DNA of 10,589 nt from JBGSLA01 sp965602785. Lineage in GTDB: Bacteria > Desulfobacterota > Desulfobaccia > Desulfobaccales > 0-14-0-80-60-11. A program made the position numbers and the translations under genes. The stretch lies in NCBI GenBank assembly GCA_965602785.1, contig CBFDAH010000101.1, forward strand, positions 1 to 10,589, written 5' to 3'. Below, piece by piece: positions 1 to 5,497 of this stretch (within the stretch, counting starts at the first letter, position 1; the number at the start of each line of letters is the position of its first letter). The notes beneath the pieces were generated by a model, which saw only the letters and a program-made list of their open reading frames with translations, was not told where the DNA came from and ran no database searches.

Positions 1-1309
1 TGGAGCCGCCCAACAGATACCGGATGGTCTCATAGCTGAAGCCCACGATGGTGGGATGGCTCTGGGAGGGGATCAAGACCGGCGCCCGCCGGTTGGGGAA
101 GTTGTCGATGGCTTCCCGCACCACTTGGCGGGCCACGTCCAGGGCGTGATGGTCGTCAAAGGGGATGTGCATGGTCTCCCCTTCGATGCGGGCCCGGTTG
201 TCCGTGGTGATGAGCTTGGTGTGGTAGCACTTGGCCACATTGGCCAGGGACTGCATCTCGCACTGCACGTCCACCACCATGGCGTCCAGGGCACCGGTGA
301 TGATGGCCAGCTCCTGCTGCAGGTAGTTACCGGCGCAGGGGATGCCGTGGCGCATCAAAATCTCGTTGGCGCTGCAGCACATGCCCGCCAACTGGATGCC
401 CTTGGCCCCCTTGTTGTGGGCGTACTCGATCAGCTCCGGCTCCTGCACCGCCACCGCAATCATCTCGGGCAACAGCGGCTCATGGCCGTGGATGATGATG
501 TTGACGTGGTCTTCTTTGAGCACTCCCAGGTTGATCTCGCCGGCCACCGGCGTCGGACAGCCGAACAGGATGTCCTGCAGGTCGGTACTAATCATGGAGC
601 CGCCCCAGCCGTCGGACAGGGCTGTTCTGGTGCACTGCTTGATGATGTTGTGGTATTCCTGGTCTACCCCCATGTGGGTGCGGTGCATGAGCTCCACGAT
701 CTCGATGTCGCAGCCCCGGGGCACCACGCCCTCTTTGCGCCAGATCTCCTGGCGCTTCTTGGGGGCCCGCTTGATGAAGGTGAGCTCGCCTTCCTGCTGC
801 CCAAATTCCTTCAGCACCTTGTCGGCCAGCTCCTGGGCGATCTCATCTTTGGAGCGGGGTTTGGCCTCTTCGCCTTCCCCCACGGTGATTGCCACGCCGA
901 AGTCCTTGGCCATCTGTTTTAGCTTGACCACATCCTTGAGCTCATAGCCCTGGGTGCGGCCGTGAGCCACTTCCTTGAACAGCAGGGCCGTGCCTCGGGA
1001 GTGGTCGTTGTGAGCCGCGGCCCCGGCGGCCACCATGCGGGCAAAGTTCCGGGCGCTGATGGTCTCGGCGGTGGCGCCGCACAGACCCACGGCCTGCTTC
1101 TTCTGCTCCTCGCCCTCTTTGGCCTTCTTGGGCCTGGGCACCCGGCAGGGACCCTGGGAGCATATCCGGCAGCAAGCCCCCTCTTCCCCGATGGGACAGG
1201 GCTTCATTTTCGCGGCCCGGTCAAAGATGGTCTCAATGCCCTCCGCCTGGGCCTTCTTGAGCATCTCCACCGTCGCTACGTCTACGGAAAGTTTTTCCAA
1301 GTCAGACAT
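1..1309 (-). CDS. cooS: Anaerobic Ni-Fe carbon monoxide dehydrogenase catalytic subunit (partial, N-terminal 436 residues)
   Basis: This enzyme interconverts CO and CO2; in the Wood-Ljungdahl pathway it supplies or consumes the carbonyl group at acetyl-CoA synthase (then also called acsA). The frame is open from the ATG to the window edge. The cluster-binding cysteines are visible: Cys38, Cys46, Cys47, Cys50 and Cys55 in the CPIGEEGACCRICSQGPC block, plus Cys77. This matches the B- and D-cluster spacing of bacterial CooS. Part of the C-cluster site is also present: the HGH motif (His274/276), the GMCCSANEI block (Cys311/312) and DVQCEMQSL (Cys350). The remaining C-cluster cysteines should lie beyond position 1, since family members are roughly 630-680 residues. 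GGAGGG at 1318-1323 lies 8 bases before the ATG. acsD lies 144 bases upstream on the same strand, so the acetyl-CoA pathway role is favoured over a stand-alone CO-oxidising enzyme. Confidence 0.96.
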   Translation of the reverse strand, partial: MSDLEKLSVDVATVEMLKKAQAEGIETIFDRAAKMKPCPIGEEGACCRICSQGPCRVPRPKKAKEGEEQKKQAVGLCGATAETISARNFARMVAAGAAAHNDHSRGTALLFKEVAHGRTQGYELKDVVKLKQMAKDFGVAITVGEGEEAKPRSKDEIAQELADKVLKEFGQQEGELTFIKRAPKKRQEIWRKEGVVPRGCDIEIVELMHRTHMGVDQEYHNIIKQCTRTALSDGWGGSMISTDLQDILFGCPTPVAGEINLGVLKEDHVNIIIHGHEPLLPEMIAVAVQEPELIEYAHNKGAKGIQLAGMCCSANEILMRHGIPCAGNYLQQELAIITGALDAMVVDVQCEMQSLANVAKCYHTKLITTDNRARIEGETMHIPFDDHHALDVARQVVREAIDNFPNRRAPVLIPSQSHPTIVGFSYETIRYLLGGS

Positions 1310-1453
1310 TAACTGTTCCCTCCAGTTTCATACGATTAGAGAGAGCCTTCATGGCCCCTCTTGGCGCAGAGCCCGATGTTGTGGCCAATCTCGCTGGCAC
1401 GAACCTACAAAATGCCGGACCCTGATTGCTGTGGATGGGTAGATGAGTTTGCT

Positions 1454-2398
1454 TTACGACAGTTCCTGAATCATGGTTTTGGTGAGCTTCACCGCCTCCG
1501 GGTGGCGCATGATGAGGAGATCCGCACCAGCCAAAAGCAGGCTCACTGCAGTGACAGCCTCCATGAGAATGCCCCGGGTCTTTTGGTCGCCAAGCGCGGG
1601 GGCTTGCTCGTTGGTCAGCTTGCATTCTTTGACTTTCCAAACTTCCTGGCCCATGTAAGAGATGATGGGTAGCTGCAGCTTCTCGTCTTCCTGGGTGAGA
1701 GCCGCCATACGGTCCCGCTCCATCACCGAGTAAGTGTACTCCATACCGTAGCCCAGACCGCCGGTAGTGGGGTCCACCAGGATGCTCGTGTCCTTGACGC
1801 CCAACTGCCCCAGCAGAATGTTGAGCTGCTTGGCCAGGTTGACGTCAATGGGGCTGTTGGCTGAGACCGAGTGGTTGTACCCCAGGGCCGCAGCGCCGAT
1901 TTTCTTGTAGTTTTTGTCCTGAACCGGGCCGATGACCAGGGTCATGCCCTGACAGGCCTCAGCCACCGCGGGGAGAACCTCCGCGTCCTTTTCCATGTTG
2001 GTAGTGCCGTAGACGATGACGGGCACATCAACGGCCGCCGCCACTTTCTTGGCGGTCTCCGCCGCCGCCTCCGGGGAAGCATTGTCAGCATTGGGGTCCG
2101 TGCTCATCAAAATCAGGGCGACGGCTTCCGCCCCATAGTCATTGACACACTTCTGGGCCCAGGCCACCGGGTCACCCAGCACGTCCTGGAAGGGCTCCTT
2201 GCAAGGTTCCGCCCAATCTTCGCCCGGATCCATATCCCAGACTTCCATGGCGATCCGGGGCATATGGGGCATCTTCCCTTCAAAAACATAAAAGGGGTAA
2301 GAAGTCTCACCCCCCAAGGTTATAGCCTTGTCACCCTTGCCGATGGTTACTGGTTTAATGGCCCCAGAATAAATTTGTTTGGGAATCTCAAAAGCCAA
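1454..2398 (-). CDS. acsD: Corrinoid iron-sulfur protein, small subunit (acetyl-CoA decarbonylase/synthase delta type)
   Basis: AcsD is the small subunit of the cytoplasmic corrinoid iron-sulfur protein. It pairs with AcsC to carry the methyl group between methyltetrahydrofolate and acetyl-CoA synthase. The 314-residue length fits the family (about 310). Family-like stretches include the N-terminal MAFEIPKQIYSGAI, the ALILMSTDPN strand, VPVIVYGTTNMEKDAEVLP, and SILVDPTTGGLGYGMEY, consistent with a TIM-barrel CdhD-type fold. The start is TTG: no in-frame ATG or GTG lies nearby upstream, the protein begins like its relatives, and AAGGAGGG sits 7 bases ahead. It lies downstream of cooC and upstream of cooS. 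Its partner subunit acsC is not adjacent within the window. A TTGACA promoter candidate in the cooC-acsD gap suggests it can be transcribed separately. Confidence 0.95.
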   Translation of the reverse strand: MAFEIPKQIYSGAIKPVTIGKGDKAITLGGETSYPFYVFEGKMPHMPRIAMEVWDMDPGEDWAEPCKEPFQDVLGDPVAWAQKCVNDYGAEAVALILMSTDPNADNASPEAAAETAKKVAAAVDVPVIVYGTTNMEKDAEVLPAVAEACQGMTLVIGPVQDKNYKKIGAAALGYNHSVSANSPIDVNLAKQLNILLGQLGVKDTSILVDPTTGGLGYGMEYTYSVMERDRMAALTQEDEKLQLPIISYMGQEVWKVKECKLTNEQAPALGDQKTRGILMEAVTAVSLLLAGADLLIMRHPEAVKLTKTMIQELS

Positions 2399-2405
2399 AG
2401 CTTTT

Positions 2406-2413
2406 CCCTCCTT
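2406..2413 (-). promoter_or_regulatory. Strong ribosome binding site deciding the TTG start of acsD
   Basis: Read on the minus strand this is AAGGAGGG, 7 bases before TTG at 2398-2396. It is a near-complete anti-16S match and supports initiation at the TTG rather than at an internal ATG. Confidence 0.8.
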
Positions 2414-2464
2414 ATCTTTGCGAAATGGCGCGCTTCTTTCCCAAATATAGTTCTAGACATTGTG

Positions 2465-2494
2465 AAAATAATAATTTATTCGCCACTATGTCAA
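2465..2494 (-). promoter_or_regulatory. Candidate sigma70 promoter for acsD
   Basis: The minus strand shows a perfect TTGACA (2489-2494) followed by an AT-rich stretch. Possible -10 hexamers are TATTTT at an 18-base spacing or TATTAT at 15; the 17-base position reads TTATTT. The surrounding 133-base gap between cooC and acsD is much more AT-rich than the genes. A start near 2458 would give a leader of about 60 bases. The -35 box is strong and the -10 choice is uncertain. It would let acsD and cooS be expressed above the level set by the cooC promoter. Confidence 0.5.
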
Positions 2495-2531
2495 GCAAAA
2501 AATCACCTCCGGCCTTCTCCACGTTTCGCAC

Positions 2532-3281
2532 TTATGCCAATAAACGGGTGAAAATGCCATAAGCCGCTTGTAATGCGGCGGAATCCTCCGGCAGAGTGTA
2601 GGTGGGGCGGCCCTGGCTGTCAAATTCCGTCACTAGCTGGTCCTGGGGGATGAGCCCGGCCAACTCCAGTCCCTGGGAGGCGATTTCTTCCTGGGCCCTG
2701 TCGCTCAGACCGTTCACCGCCCGGTTGACGATGAGCACCGCCTGGCCCACCACAACCTTGAGCTGGCTGGCCAGGTCCTTCAGGCGCCGGGCCGCCTGGA
2801 TGCCCCGCCAGGAGGGGTCGGAAACCAGGATCAAGAGGTCCACGTTCTTGGTGGTGAGGCGGCTCATATGCTCCATGCCCGCCTCGTTGTCCATGAGTAT
2901 ATAAGGATAATTCTTGCCCAGGACGTCCAGGTAGTGGGTTACCAGGTTGTTGGCGGCGCAGTAGCAGCCCGGGCCTTCGGGTTGCCCCATGCTGATGAGG
3001 TCGAAGTCCTCAGCCTCCACCAGACACTGGTTGATGCGCATTTCAATGAGCTGATCCTTGGTCATGTCCACCATGCCGCCGCCCTTTTTCATCTCTTCCC
3101 GGGCTTCGCCCACGGTATGATCCAGGTGCAGCCCCAGGACCTCGTTCAGGTTGGCGTTGGCGTCGGCGTCCACCGCCAATATCGGGGTCTTGCCTTGTTC
3201 CACAAGGTACCGCAACACCATGGCGGCCACTGTGGTTTTGCCGGTGCCGCCCTTGCCTGCCATAGCAATCAGATAACTCAA
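2532..3281 (-). CDS. cooC: CO dehydrogenase nickel-insertion accessory ATPase CooC
   Basis: CooC is a MinD/ParA-like cytoplasmic ATPase that assists nickel loading into the C-cluster of CO dehydrogenase. The deviant Walker A motif GKGGTGKTT spans residues 9-17 and the switch-like VDADAN is at 37-42. The metal-binding Cys-X-Cys motif expected at the CooC dimer interface is present as C106-Y-C108 in GPGCYCAANN. A switch II segment MDNEAGMEHMSR follows. The length of 249 residues is normal for the family. The start is TTG: the only nearby ATG (Met7) would remove the first strand of the P-loop fold, while GAGGAGGG lies 6 bases before the TTG. It is the first gene of the carbon-fixation cluster, 133 bases upstream of acsD, with its own promoter. 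Its client, CooS, is encoded two genes downstream. Confidence 0.95.
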   Translation of the reverse strand: MSYLIAMAGKGGTGKTTVAAMVLRYLVEQGKTPILAVDADANANLNEVLGLHLDHTVGEAREEMKKGGGMVDMTKDQLIEMRINQCLVEAEDFDLISMGQPEGPGCYCAANNLVTHYLDVLGKNYPYILMDNEAGMEHMSRLTTKNVDLLILVSDPSWRGIQAARRLKDLASQLKVVVGQAVLIVNRAVNGLSDRAQEEIASQGLELAGLIPQDQLVTEFDSQGRPTYTLPEDSAALQAAYGIFTRLLA

Positions 3282-3287
3282 GAGTTT

Positions 3288-3295
3288 CCCTCCTC
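3288..3295 (-). promoter_or_regulatory. Strong ribosome binding site deciding the TTG start of cooC
   Basis: GAGGAGGG on the minus strand lies 6 bases before TTG at 3281-3279. It supports the TTG start that keeps the P-loop domain complete. Confidence 0.8.
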
Positions 3296-3394
3296 AAGCG
3301 TGGCGATGCCCCCTGGGCTCGCCTCCGAATTCCTCCTTGTGCTCTTGGCACAGGGCGCCCCTCAGCAGAACTTATGCCGCCGAAGGTATTATTA

Positions 3395-3423
3395 AATGTA
3401 TTCTTCTTCACAAGAGACGTCAA
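3395..3423 (-). promoter_or_regulatory. Sigma70-type promoter for cooC and the acs cluster
   Basis: On the minus strand TTGACG (3418-3423) is followed by exactly 17 bases and then TACATT (3395-3400). Transcription would start near 3388, giving a leader of about 107 bases before cooC. It lies downstream of the hairpin that follows the FecR gene, as expected for the start of a new transcription unit. The same -10 hexamer and spacing occur in front of the selenocysteine tRNA. Confidence 0.6.
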
Positions 3424-3495
3424 CACCTGGAAAACGGGCGGAAGAAGAAGTATTGTGCAGCAGGGATTCGGGGGAGAAGGTTGCGAAAGGGAAGG

Positions 3496-3525
3496 GCCGG
3501 GAGAGAGCGATGCCTCCCTCCCGGC
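3496..3525 (-). terminator. Hairpin terminator after the FecR-domain gene
   Basis: A 12-bp stem with a single G-T wobble closes a 6-base loop (GCATCG on the minus strand). It lies 22 bases after the FecR stop codon. The following minus-strand sequence is pyrimidine-rich (CCTTCCCTTT) but has no pure T-run, so the intrinsic terminator is probable rather than certain. It separates the envelope genes from the cooC promoter. Confidence 0.6.
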
Positions 3526-3547
3526 TATCTTTCTTTTCTTTCCGCCC

Positions 3548-5014
3548 CTATTGCGGGCTTTCCTGTCTTTGGATCACGATGCCCCTGAGATTAAACCGCT
3601 GGCCTTCCGGTTGGGTGTAGGTGCCGGACACCGGGGCGCGCAGGACCTGTTGCCGGGAATTAAACACAAAGGGGCCGGACAAGTTGGCTGTGAACGAGGA
3701 GGAGCTGGGAGGCTGGATGCTGTTGCCATTGCCGATGCTGTTGCCATTGCCGATGCTGTTGCCGTTGCCGATAGAGCTCGGGGAAGGCCACTGAGAAGAG
3801 GACGCCGGAGACGTGGGCGTGGTTACGCCATTTGGATAGCCGTTACCATTGTAATCACCGTTGCCATTGTAATCGCCGTTGCCATTGCCGTTGCCGTTAA
3901 AGGGACAAATGTCATACGTCACATTGAAGTTCCCGATGAGGCGTCCCCCCGGCCCCCCCTTGTACGAGCCTCTAGCTGAGGCTATATAGTCCCCGTAGAC
4001 GGGCTGATAGCTCTCACCGGCCCGGAAGGCCCCCAGGAATTCTGACATGAACCCATTCGAAAAGAAGGGGGAACTGCTGCCCGAGCCGAAAGCGGAGACC
4101 TGTACTATATTGAGACTGTTCCCGTTAGGCCCGCCGTTTTCGTGAAAAAACTCATTCCAAAAGCCGGACCAATTATAGGCGAAGAAAACTTGGGACTCCA
4201 CAAAACGAGGCACATAGAAGCCGCCCCAGATGTTCTCTATATAGGTGCGCAGCCCGAACATGGTGTAGATTTGCGGCGGCCCTAAAATGCCCAGAGCCTT
4301 GATCGGGCCCAGGTCCGTTTGGCTCGTCGGCCCGATCCCAAACTTCATCTGCCTTTGCAGGGGCTTCAGGTCCTCTTTGGTGATGTTTACCGGTACCAGC
4401 GGCGGCAAATTCAATCCCACCCGGGTGTATTGCAGGTCTTTGAGAACCACTCGCTGGATTTCACTTATTTTGGTCTCGAGCATGACCTGCTTATTTTTCC
4501 ACGCCTGCCTGTTCCACACCTCGAGCTCTGAAGCATCGGTATAGACGTCGGTGGCGTTGGGCAGAAGCTTGGTGTACCACTTGGTGCCCCTGACCCCCAG
4601 CACCGCGGTTTGGGTCTTCATGATGAAATCCGGCTCTTCTTTGGGATAGACCTTTTCCACCGCAGTGTGCACCAGACCCCGGAGCACCCCCAGCACCGCC
4701 TTGCGCTCCCCTTTGGCCCCGTCGAACATGTACTCTTCCACCGTAACCCGGCTTTCGGGGGAAATGGTAAGCACAGTGTCGTCCACGAATTTGATCTGGG
4801 CCCGGGATTCGCATTTGGTGCGAACCATGTCCCCCACGTCCACTCCGTCTTGAACCTTTACCGGGGTGGCCGGCAGCTTGCCCCCCTTGAGGAGGTCCAC
4901 CTTGCCCTCCACCTGGAGGAAGGTGCCCACCGGCGCGGCCTGGACCGCACAGGCCCACAACACTGCCAGCGCCGCGAGGAACAGGCTGGCCACCAGATAG
5001 TTGCGTCTCAGCAT
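3548..5014 (-). CDS. Exported FecR-domain protein with low-complexity repeat region
   Basis: The 488-residue product starts with a signal peptide: MLRR, a hydrophobic core, and probable cleavage after Ala27 (AVQA/AP). LWAC at 19-22 resembles a lipobox, but Trp at -2 is poor, so anchoring as a lipoprotein is unsure. Residues about 57-145 form a FecR-type domain: GVDVGDMVRTKCESRAQIKF, the VLTISPESRV strand, GVLRGLVH and IMKTQTAVLGVRGTKW. In many bacteria such domains sit on secreted or surface proteins without any iron-signalling role. The middle (about 160-360) is aromatic-rich and not recognised. The tail has NGNG/DYNGNG repeats (about 373-392), a Ser/Pro stretch and SIGNGN repeats (about 416-433), then a beta-rich end. 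An upstream barrel gene and a barrel remnant 27 bases away suggest an envelope partnership. The Shine-Dalgarno site is weak. The exact function is unknown. Confidence 0.85.
   Translation of the reverse strand: MLRRNYLVASLFLAALAVLWACAVQAAPVGTFLQVEGKVDLLKGGKLPATPVKVQDGVDVGDMVRTKCESRAQIKFVDDTVLTISPESRVTVEEYMFDGAKGERKAVLGVLRGLVHTAVEKVYPKEEPDFIMKTQTAVLGVRGTKWYTKLLPNATDVYTDASELEVWNRQAWKNKQVMLETKISEIQRVVLKDLQYTRVGLNLPPLVPVNITKEDLKPLQRQMKFGIGPTSQTDLGPIKALGILGPPQIYTMFGLRTYIENIWGGFYVPRFVESQVFFAYNWSGFWNEFFHENGGPNGNSLNIVQVSAFGSGSSSPFFSNGFMSEFLGAFRAGESYQPVYGDYIASARGSYKGGPGGRLIGNFNVTYDICPFNGNGNGNGDYNGNGDYNGNGYPNGVTTPTSPASSSQWPSPSSIGNGNSIGNGNSIGNGNSIQPPSSSSFTANLSGPFVFNSRQQVLRAPVSGTYTQPEGQRFNLRGIVIQRQESPQ
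3716..3769. repeat. Three tandem 18-bp units inside the FecR-domain gene
   Basis: Units at 3716-3733, 3734-3751 and 3752-3769 read GATGCTGTTGCCATTGCC on the plus strand. The first two are identical and the third has one change. In the protein they encode repeated GNGNSI. The period is a multiple of three, so gain or loss of a unit would change length without breaking the frame. Confidence 0.9.
3840..3898. repeat. Second 18-bp-period array inside the FecR-domain gene
   Basis: Three related 18-bp units (3840-3857, 3858-3875, 3876-3893) plus a 5-base partial unit begin CCGTT(A/G)CCATTG on the plus strand. They encode alternating Asn-Gly with Asp-Tyr inserts (GDYNGN). The third unit differs most. 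The period equals that of the array at 3716, but the unit sequence is different. Confidence 0.85.
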
Positions 5015-5041
5015 AGCTCTCTACCCTTTTCCCTCGCCAGG

Positions 5042-5250
5042 CTAATGACCACCCGGCGGCACGCCTGCGAGGTGGCGGTGGTAATCATAGGGGGCGACGC
5101 TGGCGTCTTCCCGCCCATAACAGGAATGGGCGCTGACTTCCAAGCCCCAGTAAGTCTTTGGGGTGTTCTCCCGCCCACCTATGAACAACTTATCGTCCCG
5201 TTTAGGGCCCACGATGAATTGCTGGCGACGGACCGCTTGGACCGCCTTTA
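5042..5250 (-). pseudogene. Decayed duplicate of the C-terminus of the TPR/beta-barrel gene
   Basis: Read on the minus strand, the last ~54 codons before the TAG at 5042-5044 align with the end of the intact barrel gene at 5498-7036. Examples are PKRDDKLFIGG against PKRDDLIFIGG, GLEVSAHSCY against GLEINAHYYY, and YDYHRHLAGV against YNYYRHIVGV; by eye about half the residues match. The stop codons align. Upstream, FIVGP-KRDD matches FIVQP...HPKRDD with about 15 codons missing. No signal peptide, TPR region or earlier strands remain; sequence farther upstream becomes intergenic repeat. The terminal aromatic of the barrel (Tyr) is replaced by His, so the assembly signal is lost. It ends 27 bases before the FecR gene. 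A 108-codon open frame runs through it from 5368, but its N-terminal half resembles no coding sequence. Confidence 0.75.
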
Positions 5251-5287
5251 AAGTTTTCCTCCGTAAATGTGGCTCGGACCCGTGAGT

Positions 5288-5330
5288 CCTCTCCCCCAAC
5301 CCAATACCCCTACCCCCGCCTAAAGGGGTA
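5288..5330. repeat. C-rich intergenic palindromic element
   Basis: A C-rich run (CTCTCCCCCAACCC) leads into an inverted repeat TACCCCT (5305-5311) / AGGGGTA (5324-5330) with a 12-base loop. It resembles the C-rich hairpin at 10362-10384 and the tract near 7820, suggesting a dispersed REP-like family in this genome. It sits just upstream of the barrel remnant. Confidence 0.45.
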
Positions 5331-5497
5331 AGGAAAGCTGCTGGAAGGGAAAACGGGTACGCCGCCACTCACCCGGTGCTCCCCTCAAGGCCTTTTTCCT
5401 ACCAGTTTGAAAAACCTGACTACAATATAGCAGGTCATTTTGAGCGAAGCGAATACTATTGAATTTCGAACCAGTTGTGCTCTTGCACGTCGTTTAG
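5331..5497. other. Intergenic spacer between barrel gene and barrel remnant
   Basis: I find no gene here. On the minus strand there is a small hairpin (GTGC AAGA GCAC, about 5482-5493) shortly after the barrel stop. There is also a TATATT hexamer near 5425 that might serve as a -10 box for the FecR gene, but without a convincing -35 box. The phrase CATTTTGAGCGAAGCGAA (about 5437-5454) resembles a short motif often seen in intergenic repeats of other genomes; it occurs once here. Confidence 0.35.

Noticed and set aside
56..922. Long plus-strand open frame of 288 codons
   Set aside because: It is exactly antisense to cooS, whose product has conserved cluster-binding cysteines. The His/Val/Leu-rich product is typical of the opposite strand of a GC-rich gene.
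1..1309. Possible selenocysteine codon in cooS
   Set aside because: The frame was read codon by codon from 1309 to 2 with no internal stop of any kind.
1310..1453. Possible leader peptide or attenuator between acsD and cooS (a short frame starting MKALSNRMKLEG ends across the cooS start)
   Set aside because: There is no ribosome site for the short frame, no clear hairpin and no T-run. The overlap with the cooS start is probably chance.
3716..3898. Possible CRISPR array
   Set aside because: The units are directly adjacent with no spacers, lie inside a continuous coding frame, and are not palindromic.
3374..3979. Plus-strand frame encoding AIADAVAIADAVAVAD repeats
   Set aside because: It is antisense to the tandem repeats of the FecR-domain gene; the regularity comes from the 18-bp repeats and not from a real protein.
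5251..5368. N-terminal part of a 108-codon minus-strand frame as a real small protein
   Set aside because: It runs through a C-rich intergenic palindrome and has no convincing ribosome site. Only the downstream part shows homology, and that is a gene remnant.
5437..5454. CATTTTGAGCGAAGCGAA as a dispersed repeat
   Set aside because: It occurs only once in the window, so repeat status cannot be shown here.
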